A stretch of 64,000 nucleotides of DNA from Roseovarius sp. MMSF_3359 (GTDB taxonomy: Bacteria > Pseudomonadota > Alphaproteobacteria > Rhodobacterales > Rhodobacteraceae), in contig NZ_JASHJC010000003.1 in NCBI RefSeq assembly GCF_030733385.1, forward strand, positions 62,001 to 126,000. Direction: 5' to 3'. The position numbers were made by a program, and so were the translations under genes. The notes under the pieces were generated by a model that did no database searches, was not told the DNA's origin, and was given only the letters and a program-made list of their open reading frames with translations. Positions within the stretch are counted from its first letter, which is position 1. Each line of letters begins with the position of its first letter. Positions 54,382 through 63,619 of the stretch are shown in pieces.

Positions 54382-57304
54382 GCAAACGCCCTCCTTCCGG
54401 GTCGAAAACCACCGGATCTATCACCTCGCAGAGCGTTTCCGACTTGCGGAGATGATCCACCATGCGGATTTTTTCGCCATGGCGCGCCCGCCCGTCCTTG
54501 AGGAACCCAAGACCCAGGAAATGCCCCACGGTGGGGGAATAGCCAACCGAAGTGATATAGCCCTGGTCGTTGGCGCTGATGGCCTCCTCATCCGCGTTGA
54601 AAAGATGTGCACCGGCCAGCAATTCCTGCACTGCGCCCACGGGCTTCAGCCCCACAAGTTGCGGGCGCGCCGGGTCCCGGAGGCCCGGCCGTGCGGCCGC
54701 CGCCTTGCCGATGCATTCCTTCTTGCCGCTCACCATCCGGTCCATGCCGATATCGAACGCCGTGACCCGGCCATCGATCTCGGAATGGGTGATGAACCCC
54801 TTTTCTATGCGCAGGATGTTGAGCGCCTCCATGCCGTATGCGCCGCCCTCCATCGCCTCAGCCCGGGCCAACAACTCACGAAAGAGACTGTCACCATAGC
54901 GCGCCGGGATGGCCAGCTCATACCCCTGCTCACCCGAGAACGAAATCCGGAAGAGCCGGCCGCCAATGCCCCCGACCTGTACGCCGCCGCAGGACATGAA
55001 AGGCCAGCCCGCGTCGTCAATCGCCTGATCGAGCAACCCGTTCAGCAACGCGCGCGACTTGGGCCCGGCAATGGCGAACTGCGCCCAGTGTTCGGTGACC
55101 GAGACGAAACGCACATCCATCTGCGGGCACAGGCATTGATGCACGAAGTCCAGATGGCGCATCACCTGCCCCGCCGCCGCGGTCGTGGTCGTCATCAGGT
55201 AATGATCCCGGCCGATGCGCGCCGTGGTGCCGTCATCCATAACATGCCCATCCTCGCGCAGCATCAGGCCATAGCGCACACGGCCCTCCTTCAGCGTCGA
55301 GAAGGTGTTGGTATAGACGAAATCGAGGAAGGCCCCCGCATCCGGCCCTTGGATGTCGATCTTGCCCAGGGTCGAGACATCGGCAATGCCCACATGGGTG
55401 CGCACCATCGTAACCTCGCGGTCACACGATTGCCGCCAATGGGTCTCGCCCGGCTTGGGGAAATAGCTTGGCCGGTACCAAAGCCCGACCTCGATCATCG
55501 GCGCGGCGCGCTCGATACTGGCCTTGTGCGAGGTCATGTGGCGTTGTGGCGCGAACCCGGCCCCTTGCGACCCCGCGCCCATGGACGCGACGGAGACCGG
55601 CACATAGGGCGGGCGGAAGGTGGTGGTGCCGGTCTCGGGGATGCCCTGCCCGGTCGCGTCCGCCAGGACCGCCAGCGCCGCCACGTTCGAGTTCTTGCCC
55701 TGATCCGTGGCCATCCCTTGGGTGGTGTAGCGTTTCATATGCTCGACCGAGCGGAAGTTCTCCGTGGCCGATTGTTTGACATCCTTGACGGTCACATCGT
55801 TCTGAAAATCGAGCCAGGCGCGGCCCTTGCCCGGCACCGCCCAAAGCGCGGTGATGTCGTATGCGCTGTCCTCCGCCATCGGCAGATCGGGTGATTGTGC
55901 CTTCTTTCCCATGTCATCCAGCGCGCGATTGGCAGCGACAACACCGCCTTCAAGGCAGGCGCGGGTTGAAAAATCGCCTTGGCAGGCACCGGCAGTCTCA
56001 AGCCCCGGGATAGCACCCGCCACCGGCAGGAACGCCTCATGATCCGGGCTCCAGACCGGCCGCGCGCCCATGTGGCACGTCAGGTGCACCGAGGGGTTCC
56101 AGCCGCCCGACATGGCCAGGCAATCGGCCTGTATCTTGTCGATGCCGCTGACCGATGCCACCGATACCGCCTCAAGCCCCTTGCGGCCATGGGCCTGCGC
56201 GACCTTCGCCCCGGCGTGAAACGGTACATCCAGATCGCAGGTCGCATGGTGGCGTGCGTCGATCAGCGCCGAGACATGCACACCCGCCGCCAAAAGGTCC
56301 GCCGCCGTACGGTGCGCGCTGTCTGTATTGCCGAACACCACGACATTTTTGCCCGGGCTGACCCGCCAGCGGTTGAGATAGGCGCGCACCGCCCCCGCCA
56401 TCATCACGCCCGGGCGGTCATTGTCCTGAAACGCCACGGGCCGTTCCAGCGCACCTGCCGCCAGAACCGCGCGTTTCGCCACAATCCGCCAGAAACACTC
56501 ACGCGGCGCACCGGCGCGCATCACCGTGTCAGGCGCGAGTTTCTCGATCGCCCCATAGGTGCCCTGATCGTAGGCCCCCATGACCGTTGTTCGCGTCATG
56601 ATCCGCACATTTGGCATGGCGGAGAGGTCGGCGGTCAACGCCGCCGCCCAATCGGCACCCGGCTGGCCCGCCACCTCGAGCGTCTCCGCGTTGAGCCGCC
56701 CGCCGGTGCGCGTATCCTCGTCACAGAGGATCACATCGACACCCGCCCGCGCCGCCGTGAGCGCCGCCATCAACCCGGCAGGCCCGGCGCCAATGACCAG
56801 AAGGTCGCAATGGGCAAAGGCTTTCTCGTATTTGTCGGCATTCGGCGCGCCCGACAGCGCCCCAAGCCCCGCGGCACGGCGGATCACCGGCTCATAGAGC
56901 TTTTCCCAAAACGCCTTGGGCCACATGAAGGTCTTGTAATAAAACCCCGCCCCAAGAAACGGCGCGGCCAGATCGTTCACCGCCATGACATCAAAATTCA
57001 GCGACGGCCAGGCGTTCTGACTGCGTGCCAGCATCCCCTCGAAAAGCTCTGCCGTGGTGGCACGCACATTGGGCTCCTGCCCGGCCTCGAGCCCGAGGGT
57101 CACAAGCGCGTTCGGCTCCTCGCTCCCCGCGGTCAGGATGCCGCGCGGGCGGTGGTACTTGAAGGACCGCCCCACGAGCCGAATGCCATTGGCCAGAAGC
57201 GCCGAGGCCAGCGTGTCGCCCGCATAGCCCGTGTATTGATGACCATCGAAGGAAAACCCGACCGGCGTGGTCCGGTCGATCAGACCATGCCCCTCAACCC
57301 GCAT
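54374..57304 (-). CDS. soxA: Sarcosine oxidase subunit alpha
   Basis: The 976-residue subunit has an N-terminal ferredoxin-like domain ('FSFDGHQYTGYAGDTLASAL'), an FAD/NAD domain with 'LLVIGAGPAGLMAALTAARA' (about residues 170-190) and a C-terminal glycine-cleavage-T-like domain (about residue 590 on, 'GIADVSTLGKIDIQGPDAGA') that binds folate. It couples oxidation of sarcosine to 5,10-methylene-THF formation. It overlaps soxD by 11 bases and soxG by 8. Confidence 0.95.
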   Translation of the reverse strand: MRVEGHGLIDRTTPVGFSFDGHQYTGYAGDTLASALLANGIRLVGRSFKYHRPRGILTAGSEEPNALVTLGLEAGQEPNVRATTAELFEGMLARSQNAWPSLNFDVMAVNDLAAPFLGAGFYYKTFMWPKAFWEKLYEPVIRRAAGLGALSGAPNADKYEKAFAHCDLLVIGAGPAGLMAALTAARAGVDVILCDEDTRTGGRLNAETLEVAGQPGADWAAALTADLSAMPNVRIMTRTTVMGAYDQGTYGAIEKLAPDTVMRAGAPRECFWRIVAKRAVLAAGALERPVAFQDNDRPGVMMAGAVRAYLNRWRVSPGKNVVVFGNTDSAHRTAADLLAAGVHVSALIDARHHATCDLDVPFHAGAKVAQAHGRKGLEAVSVASVSGIDKIQADCLAMSGGWNPSVHLTCHMGARPVWSPDHEAFLPVAGAIPGLETAGACQGDFSTRACLEGGVVAANRALDDMGKKAQSPDLPMAEDSAYDITALWAVPGKGRAWLDFQNDVTVKDVKQSATENFRSVEHMKRYTTQGMATDQGKNSNVAALAVLADATGQGIPETGTTTFRPPYVPVSVASMGAGSQGAGFAPQRHMTSHKASIERAAPMIEVGLWYRPSYFPKPGETHWRQSCDREVTMVRTHVGIADVSTLGKIDIQGPDAGAFLDFVYTNTFSTLKEGRVRYGLMLREDGHVMDDGTTARIGRDHYLMTTTTAAAGQVMRHLDFVHQCLCPQMDVRFVSVTEHWAQFAIAGPKSRALLNGLLDQAIDDAGWPFMSCGGVQVGGIGGRLFRISFSGEQGYELAIPARYGDSLFRELLARAEAMEGGAYGMEALNILRIEKGFITHSEIDGRVTAFDIGMDRMVSGKKECIGKAAAARPGLRDPARPQLVGLKPVGAVQELLAGAHLFNADEEAISANDQGYITSVGYSPTVGHFLGLGFLKDGRARHGEKIRMVDHLRKSETLCEVIDPVVFDPEGGRLRG

Positions 57305-57572
57305 TGCCCTGCCCTTTCACATCGCTGGCCAACTCGGTCTTGAGGACCTCATGGGTGACCGTGTTGCGGGTCACGACAACCCATGCGGCGCAGCCATATT
57401 CGTGATACCAAAGATCGCGCGTCACCCCGGCGGGGTTATCGCGATTGTGGAGATAATCATCCCACGCCTCGGGGGGCGCCCCGGCATCCGGGCGATCAAG
57501 CGCCACCGCCGCACCGGCATAGTAGAACTCGCGCCGGTCCCGTTCGCCGCATGTCGGACAGGTAATCCTCAT
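57294..57572 (-). CDS. soxD: Sarcosine oxidase subunit delta
   Basis: The 92-residue subunit holds the structural zinc site with Cys5, Cys8, His57 and Cys61 ('MRITCPTCGERDRREFYY' and 'WYHEYGCAAW'). ATG at 57572 has GGGGAGG eight bases upstream; the in-frame GTG at 57581 falls next to that site. It lies between soxB and soxA. Confidence 0.94.
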   Translation of the reverse strand: MRITCPTCGERDRREFYYAGAAVALDRPDAGAPPEAWDDYLHNRDNPAGVTRDLWYHEYGCAAWVVVTRNTVTHEVLKTELASDVKGQGNAG

Positions 57573-57635
57573 GCGCCGCACCTCCCCTTCACCTTGCCGG
57601 AAATACTCAGTCTTCCAACCGTCCGGGAAACCATC

Positions 57636-58889
57636 CTAATGCAGGTTATGCTGTGCACCGCTGGCCTCCTCATCCATCAATCCATACCCGGTCCGGAACC
57701 GGTCCAGCCGGAACTTCCCGGCGGTCTCATGCGGCGTTCCGGTCGCCACCAGATGCGCCGTCGCCCAGCCCGAAGCCGGCACTGCCTTGAAGCCGCCGTA
57801 GTTCCAGCCGCAGTTGAGAAAAAGCCCCTCGGTCGGTGTCTTGTCGATGATGGGTGAGCCGTCGGGCGACATGTCCATGATCCCACCCCAGGCGCGCAGG
57901 ACTTTCGCCTTGCCGACCATCGGCATCAGCGCCATGCCCGCCTCCATCACATGTTCGACCCCCGGCAGATTGCCGCGCGCGGCATAGCTCGCATACATGT
58001 CGAGATGGCCGCCAAAAACCAGCCCACCCTTGTCGGATTGGCTGATATAGAAATGCTCCATACCGAAGCTCACCACGTGGTTGATGGCCGGCTTCAGCCC
58101 TTCGGAGACAAATGCCTGCAGCACATGGCTTTCGATGGGCAGGCGCATCCCCGCCATCGCCGCGACCTGGCTCGACCGGCCGGCGACGATAATCGCGACC
58201 TTCTTCGCGCGGATTGCCCCGCGTGTGGTCTGCACCCCGCGTACCGTGCCATTTTCGATGTCGATGCCGGTCACTTCGCAGTTCTGGATCAGGTCCACCC
58301 CCCGGTCCGAAGCCCCCCGGGCAAATCCCCAGGCCACCGCATCGTGGCGCGCCGTCCCCGCCCGGCGCTGCAGAATACCGCCATAGATCGGAAAACGCGC
58401 ATTGTCGAAGTCGAGATAGGGCAGATGTCTCCGCACACCTTCGCGGCTGAGCATCTCTGCATCGTCGCCCTGCCCCAGCATCGCATTGCCCTTGCGCGCC
58501 AGCGCATCGCGCTGCCCATCGGAGTGGAACAGTACGATCTGACCGCGCTGCGACATCATCACGTTATAGTTCAGCTCCTGCTCCAGCCCTTCCCAGAGCT
58601 TCAGCGAATGGCTGTAGAATTCCGCGTTGCCGGGCAGCATGTAATTGGCCCGCACGATGGTGGTGTTGCGCCCGATATTGCCGCCGCCGAGATAGCCCTT
58701 TTCCAGCACCGCGACGTTGGTGATACCGTGGTTCTTGGCCAGGTAATACGCGGTGCTCAGCCCGTGACCACCCCCGCCGATGATCACCACGTCATAGGCC
58801 TCCCGGGGGCTGGCATCGCGCCAATGCGCCCCCCAGCCCTTGTTGCCGGTCAGACCCTCTTTGAGAACGCGCAGCCCCGAGAACCGCAT
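57636..58889 (-). CDS. soxB: Sarcosine oxidase subunit beta
   Basis: The 417-residue subunit is the FAD-dependent oxidase of the complex, with 'YDVVIIGGGGHGLSTAYYLA' for dinucleotide binding and the DAO-fold C-terminus 'DGSPIIDKTPTEGLFLNCGW'. Sarcosine is oxidised here. ATG at 58889 is chosen for the GGGGAGGGG ribosome site; an upstream frame to 58967 is not family-like. It is first in soxBDAG; 127 bases separate it from the lipoprotein gene. Confidence 0.95.
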   Translation of the reverse strand: MRFSGLRVLKEGLTGNKGWGAHWRDASPREAYDVVIIGGGGHGLSTAYYLAKNHGITNVAVLEKGYLGGGNIGRNTTIVRANYMLPGNAEFYSHSLKLWEGLEQELNYNVMMSQRGQIVLFHSDGQRDALARKGNAMLGQGDDAEMLSREGVRRHLPYLDFDNARFPIYGGILQRRAGTARHDAVAWGFARGASDRGVDLIQNCEVTGIDIENGTVRGVQTTRGAIRAKKVAIIVAGRSSQVAAMAGMRLPIESHVLQAFVSEGLKPAINHVVSFGMEHFYISQSDKGGLVFGGHLDMYASYAARGNLPGVEHVMEAGMALMPMVGKAKVLRAWGGIMDMSPDGSPIIDKTPTEGLFLNCGWNYGGFKAVPASGWATAHLVATGTPHETAGKFRLDRFRTGYGLMDEEASGAQHNLH

Positions 58890-59016
58890 GATGGTGACCC
58901 CTCCCCGGTGATTACAGGATTGCAGTGAAACGGCTTTGCCGCAGAATAGCAATCCACCCTGCCGCACCCCTCCCGCTATATCGACAAATTGAGGCCTGAC
59001 CGCGACCTGCTGCCGC

Positions 59017-59367
59017 TCAGGAACCGGTCGCTTCGATCACGACCTTGCCGCCCTCCACCTTCTCGACCTGGAAAGACCCGCGGGCAAACCGACCGGATTT
59101 CCGGCAACGCGCGTTGAACCCGATCAGGCCATCCGCATCAGGGCTGCGCTTGGCATAAGAACCCAGAACCGCAGGGTCACATTGCGCCTTGAGCAGCTTG
59201 CGCACCTCCGTGGCGGTGAAACCTTCGGGGTTGTAACGCCCGATCATGACCCCGTCCTCCATTCGAAAACTGAAAAAACCGGGATTGCTGACCGAATTGG
59301 CACCGCTGCCGCAACCGGCAAGGCCCAGCACCATTGCGACCGTTACGAGATATCCTGTTGATTTCAT
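59017..59367 (-). CDS. Small lipoprotein of unknown function
   Basis: The 116-residue protein starts 'MKSTGYLVTVAMVLGLAGCG', a lipoprotein signal with the lipobox Leu-Ala-Gly-Cys. The mature domain has further cysteines ('KAQCDP' and 'NARCRKSG'). AAGGTGA precedes ATG at 59367. I do not recognise a named family. It lies between gdhA and soxB on the same strand. Confidence 0.75.
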   Translation of the reverse strand: MKSTGYLVTVAMVLGLAGCGSGANSVSNPGFFSFRMEDGVMIGRYNPEGFTATEVRKLLKAQCDPAVLGSYAKRSPDADGLIGFNARCRKSGRFARGSFQVEKVEGGKVVIEATGS

Positions 59368-59464
59368 GATTTTCACCTTGGTTGCGGATGATAAGGTATT
59401 TTCGAATGCCTTCACGGGCACCTATTTCATGCGGCGATGGACGATGCAACGTGGGCAAATCAAT

Positions 59465-59496
59465 ACGGCGGCACCTCCCCACGGAGATACCGCCGT
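59465..59496 (-). terminator. Possible terminator after gdhA
   Basis: ACGGCGG (59465-59471) pairs with CCGCCGT (59490-59496). In the leftward direction only a weak T-rich stretch (ATTGATTTG) follows, so termination may be inefficient. Confidence 0.4.
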
Positions 59497-59516
59497 CTGC
59501 AAGATCAGGTTTAGGC

Positions 59517-60947
59517 TCAGAGCCCGAGCGCGCGATAGCTGTCCGCCACCTTGCCGATCGACACCAGGTAGGCCGCCGTGCGCAGGTCTTCGACATCGTC
59601 GCGTGAGTGCCAGACTTCGCGCATCGCCTGGTAAGCGGCGCGCATCGTATCGTCCAGGCCAGAGCGAACCAGTTCAAGCTCGCCCGCACCGCGCAGGTAT
59701 TTCTGCTTGAAATCCGGTGTCATCGACCACGATTTGCCCAAATGATCGTCCAGCCCCTGCAACTCGTCCACGATCAACTGGTGGCGCGCCTCTTCCTGGC
59801 GACGGCCCAGGCGGCCGAAACGAATGTGGCTCAGGTTCTTGACCCATTCGAAATAGGACACGGTCACACCACCCGCATTGGCATACATGTCGGGGATGAT
59901 GACGCAGCCCTTCTTGCGCAAGATCTCATCGGCGCCCGCCGTGACCGGGCCGTTCGCGGCCTCGATGATAAGCGGTGCCTTGATCCGCTCGGCATTGGAC
60001 ATGTTGATCACGCCTTCAAGTGCGGCCGGGATCAGGATATCGCATTCCTCTTCCAATACCGCAGCACCTTCGGCTGTGTGGGTGGCATCGGGATAACCTG
60101 TGATCCCACCATGTTTGGTAATCCACGCCTTGACGCCCTCGACATCAATCCCGTCAGGATTGAAGAGCGCCCCGTCGCGTTCGATGATGCCGGTGATGCG
60201 GCACCCATCCTCTTCCTGCAGGAACTTGGCGCCGTGGTATCCCACATTACCCAGGCCCTGCACGATCACCCGCTTGCCATCCAGCGTCCCGGACAGGCCC
60301 GCCGCCTTGATATCCTCGGGATGGCGGAAAAACTCTTGCAGCGCGTATTGCACGCCGCGACCGGTCGCCTCGGTCCGGCCCTGGATGCCGCCCGCATTGA
60401 TCGGCTTGCCCGTCACGCAGGCGCGGCTGTTGATATCTGTGGTGTTCATGCGCTTGTACTGGTCGGCGATCCAGGCCATCTCGCGTTCGCCGGTGCCCAT
60501 GTCCGGGGCCGGGACGTTCTGCGAGGGGTGGATCAGGTCGCGCTTGGCCAGCTCATAGGCGAAACGCCGGGTGATCTGTTCCAGCTCATGGGCATCCCAT
60601 TCGCGCGGATCAATCCGCAAACCGCCCTTCGAGCCCCCAAACGGCGCCTCCACCAAGGCACATTTATAGGTCATCAGCGCCGCAAGCGCCTCGACCTCGT
60701 CCTGGTTCACGCCCATGGCGAAGCGGATGCCGCCCTTGACCGGCTCCATATGTTCCGAATGCACCGACCGATATCCGGTAAACGTGTGGATCTGACCGCG
60801 AAGACGCACCCCGAAGCGCACCGTGTAGGTCGCGTTGCACACCCTGATCTTCTCTTCCAGCCCGGGCGGGAGATCCATCAGGGCCACCGCACGATTGAAC
60901 ATCAAATCTACGCTTTCGCGAAAGCTCGGTTCATTTGGTACACTCAT
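59517..60947 (-). CDS. Glutamate dehydrogenase
   Basis: The 476-residue enzyme interconverts glutamate and 2-oxoglutarate plus ammonia. It has the catalytic 'VEAPFGGSKGGLRIDP' with its lysine, 'VPAPDMGTGEREMAWI' and the Rossmann motif 'VIVQGLGNVGYHGAKFL'. By length and motifs it belongs to the common Glu/Leu/Phe/Val dehydrogenase type; coenzyme preference is not certain. ATG at 60947 follows AGGGAGAGA; a longer frame to 61046 is less likely. Upstream lies the AT-rich region shared with the Tad genes. Confidence 0.93.
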   Translation of the reverse strand: MSVPNEPSFRESVDLMFNRAVALMDLPPGLEEKIRVCNATYTVRFGVRLRGQIHTFTGYRSVHSEHMEPVKGGIRFAMGVNQDEVEALAALMTYKCALVEAPFGGSKGGLRIDPREWDAHELEQITRRFAYELAKRDLIHPSQNVPAPDMGTGEREMAWIADQYKRMNTTDINSRACVTGKPINAGGIQGRTEATGRGVQYALQEFFRHPEDIKAAGLSGTLDGKRVIVQGLGNVGYHGAKFLQEEDGCRITGIIERDGALFNPDGIDVEGVKAWITKHGGITGYPDATHTAEGAAVLEEECDILIPAALEGVINMSNAERIKAPLIIEAANGPVTAGADEILRKKGCVIIPDMYANAGGVTVSYFEWVKNLSHIRFGRLGRRQEEARHQLIVDELQGLDDHLGKSWSMTPDFKQKYLRGAGELELVRSGLDDTMRAAYQAMREVWHSRDDVEDLRTAAYLVSIGKVADSYRALGL

Positions 60948-61160
60948 GTCTATCTCTCCCTGAAATGATCTGGCGGCTGTTAAGAACTCTGATCTGTGCG
61001 CGTCAGAGATACGCCAATCGTTAAACCATGCGACAATTTTGTCCACCCACGGTTTTCGGGGAAGCCCTGCCCGGAACCCCCAACAGGCCTCTTCCCCACA
61101 ATCGTTAACAAATTACCAACAATGCCCCGACGCGATGGATATTGTCGTTAATTTGAGGCT

Positions 61161-61174
61161 AATTACATGTAATT
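61161..61174. promoter_or_regulatory. Palindrome in the gdh-tad divergent region
   Basis: AATTACATGTAATT is a perfect 14-base palindrome in the AT-rich gap (60948-61283) between glutamate dehydrogenase and the tad-type genes. It lies 110 bases before the TadG-like start. A near match to the CtrA pattern TTAA-N7-TTAA (second half CTAA) overlaps its left edge at 61149-61163. Either could mark regulation; neither is proven. Confidence 0.4.
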
Positions 61175-61283
61175 TAACAGATATTTTTAGGCTCAGCGCC
61201 ATATTCTCGCCACAGAAGTTGGTCATGAAGAGGTTGGTGCATTGTGTACTTTCGGGCGTCTGCTAGCCCAAAGAGGTGACGAC

Positions 61284-63077
61284 ATGAGTAATATGACAAA
61301 AATCCATTCGACGGTGCAATCGCCCCGCAAATCCGCGTTGCGGCGATATTTGACGCCCCGGCTGAACCGTTTCCGTCAGGACGAAGACGGCGCCGTGGTT
61401 GCGTTCACCATCTATATGTTCCTGGTCTTCATGCTGATGGCCGGCATCGGTATTGATACCATGCGACACGAGATGGAGCGCACGCGCCTTGCTGCCGTAG
61501 CGGATGCTGCCTCTCTCGCTGGCGCTGCCGCCCCCAACAACGATGCGGCGAAGGCCGTCGTCGAGGACTATTTCGCGAAGAACGGAATGTCGGACTACCT
61601 GGACGCATTTGGTCCGGACGATATTCAGATCACGCTCAACACCGCCAAGGTATCCGTGAACACGTCGATCGACGTCGAGACATACCTGATGCGTATCATG
61701 GGCATCGAAACCCTGAGTGCCGCGGCTGGTGCAACCGCCGAAAAGCGCGTTCCCAAGCTGGAAATCTCGTTGGTGCTTGACGTTTCGGGGTCGATGCGTG
61801 GCGACAAGCTCACCAACCTGAAAGCTGCGGCGAAGCAGTTCGTGACCACCATCATCAACAGTGCCGACGCAGGTGACGCTGTCATCTCGATCGTGCCGTT
61901 CAGCTTCGGCGTGACACCGCCCGATGCGGTCTATGAGGCGCTGACCGTTGATGAAACCCACCAAAACTCGACCTGTATCGTGTTTTCCGAGGATGACTTC
62001 GGCGACACCGCCATTGATCCCGATACGACATACGCGCAGCAGATTTATACATCGCGTTACGACGTCAACGGTGACTTCAATACCCTGAGCTCGGGCTGGC
62101 GGTCGTGCTATGACGACGACTACTTCCGCTTCCTGCCCTACTCGCACAACGTGACGGAGCTTCACGCCAAAATCGAGTCGCTGGAGGCAGACGGCAACAC
62201 GTCGGGCCACCTGGGCATCAAGTGGGGTGCGGCCCTGCTCGACCCGGCATTTGACGATGTCGCGGCTGTCGTGAACCCCGACCTGGCCAACGTGCCAGCG
62301 GAATACAACGAGCTCGAGACCCAGAAAGTCATCGTGATGATGGGCGACGGTAAAAACACCACGTCCTACTATTTCAGCGACCCGAATGGCCTGCTGGACA
62401 TGGACACCGTGTCGACCCACTCGCAATTCGACTATCGTGGGCCGAACTCCGACCTGCATCACATCGAATACACCGAACAGGTCTTCGATTATGCTCAGCA
62501 CAAGTACAAGCCGTCGAAGCGTTCGAACAGCGAGTCGAAATGCGGCAAGAAGAAATGGAAGTGCTACTACAAGCCCAGCAACGATACCGTGTCGGCTTAC
62601 TTCCTCTATGATGCCAACGACGACCGCTATTGGGATATCGACAACGAAGAGTGGATGTCGCCGGCAGAGTTTGCGGACTTCAAATATGACCTCGCAAACC
62701 CTGTTGACCCCGACGATCCCACGCTTGTCTCGGAAGAGCAGCTGTCTTGGGAAGATGCCTGGGGCCTGATGTCGCCGGACTATCATTCCGACATCACCGG
62801 TTCGGGTGCCTATAGCGACTACAAGTACAACAACAATGTCTCCGGTTCGATGAAGAACACGCGGATGTCGTCGGCTTGTACCGCGGCGAAAGCACCCGGC
62901 AAGGACATCATTATCTACACGATCGGTTTTGAAATCGACGCGGGTGGAACTGCGGAGACCGAGCTGAAGAATTGCGCCACATCGCACTCGCAATACTACC
63001 GTGCGGAAGGTGTAAACATCAACGATGCCTTCAACTCGATCGCGACGAACATCCAGAACCTGAGGTTGACACAATGA
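61284..63077 (+). CDS. TadG-like pilus assembly protein with von Willebrand factor A domain
   Basis: The 597-residue protein has one membrane helix at about residues 38-56 in a TadG-type N-terminus ('IGIDTMRHEMERTRLAAVAD'). It then has a vWA domain with the metal site 'DVSGS' (166-170). The strands 'VIVMMGDGKNT' and 'IIIYTIGFEID' are separated by about 180 residues that include an Asp-rich, Trp-containing section and two cysteines. TadG proteins act outside the membrane in Flp pilus assembly. ATG at 61284 follows AGAGGTGA. Its stop overlaps the next gene. Confidence 0.88.
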   Translation: MSNMTKIHSTVQSPRKSALRRYLTPRLNRFRQDEDGAVVAFTIYMFLVFMLMAGIGIDTMRHEMERTRLAAVADAASLAGAAAPNNDAAKAVVEDYFAKNGMSDYLDAFGPDDIQITLNTAKVSVNTSIDVETYLMRIMGIETLSAAAGATAEKRVPKLEISLVLDVSGSMRGDKLTNLKAAAKQFVTTIINSADAGDAVISIVPFSFGVTPPDAVYEALTVDETHQNSTCIVFSEDDFGDTAIDPDTTYAQQIYTSRYDVNGDFNTLSSGWRSCYDDDYFRFLPYSHNVTELHAKIESLEADGNTSGHLGIKWGAALLDPAFDDVAAVVNPDLANVPAEYNELETQKVIVMMGDGKNTTSYYFSDPNGLLDMDTVSTHSQFDYRGPNSDLHHIEYTEQVFDYAQHKYKPSKRSNSESKCGKKKWKCYYKPSNDTVSAYFLYDANDDRYWDIDNEEWMSPAEFADFKYDLANPVDPDDPTLVSEEQLSWEDAWGLMSPDYHSDITGSGAYSDYKYNNNVSGSMKNTRMSSACTAAKAPGKDIIIYTIGFEIDAGGTAETELKNCATSHSQYYRAEGVNINDAFNSIATNIQNLRLTQ

Positions 63078-63619
63078 TACATCGGTTGGGTAAATATTTC
63101 CGACGCCTGAAGGACGACGAGTCAGGCAATGGATCGGTTGAATTCGTCATTATCGTTCCGACCTTCATCATGCTGATGACCATGTCGATCGAACTTGGCT
63201 TCGTCACCATCCGTCACACGATGATGGAACGTGGCCTGGACATCGCGGTGCGGGAAATCCGCCTAGGCACAGGCAACCCGAGCGACCACGCCCAGATCAA
63301 ACAGGTGATCTGTGACAACGCGCCGGCCCTGGCCAATTGCGAGGACGAACTGCGGCTCGAGATGATGCCGGTCGATCTACGCGCGTATGCGACGCTGGAC
63401 GCCACGCCGAAATGTATCGACAACGCCCAGTCCGTTGATCCGGCCGTGTTTGACGACGATTTCGTCTTTGGCGGCGTCAACGACCTGATGGTTCTGCGCG
63501 CCTGCTACCGGTATGAGCCGCTCTTCCCCGAAGAGATGATGGGGCGTGCGCTGCAAAAGGACCAGGATGACAAGGTTCAGATTGTAACGACCACCGCCTT
63601 TGTTCAGGAGCCCACGTAA
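63074..63619 (+). CDS. TadE-like pseudopilin
   Basis: The 181-residue protein has a short basic leader, then 'DESGNGSVEFVIIVPTFIML', the TadE pattern in which prepilin peptidase cuts before or near the conserved Glu, followed by one helix and an extracellular domain with several cysteines. TadE-like pseudopilins are needed for Flp pilus formation. The start overlaps the TadG-like stop in ATGA, and the stop overlaps the next start in TAATG. Confidence 0.9.
   Translation: MIHRLGKYFRRLKDDESGNGSVEFVIIVPTFIMLMTMSIELGFVTIRHTMMERGLDIAVREIRLGTGNPSDHAQIKQVICDNAPALANCEDELRLEMMPVDLRAYATLDATPKCIDNAQSVDPAVFDDDFVFGGVNDLMVLRACYRYEPLFPEEMMGRALQKDQDDKVQIVTTTAFVQEPT

Noticed and set aside
54452..57343. Two long plus-strand frames (54452-55894 and 55979-57343) opposite soxA
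   Set aside because: Both read as Arg/His/Pro-rich sequence with no domain, and soxA is unmistakable on the other strand.
59607..60968. About 450-codon plus-strand frame opposite glutamate dehydrogenase
   Set aside because: The composition is that of an antisense shadow and there is no supporting motif.
61263..63074. About 600-codon minus-strand frame opposite the TadG-like gene
   Set aside because: The translation is dominated by Val/Arg/His repeats without a domain. The plus strand has a clear membrane helix, vWA motif, ribosome site and overlapping operon neighbours.
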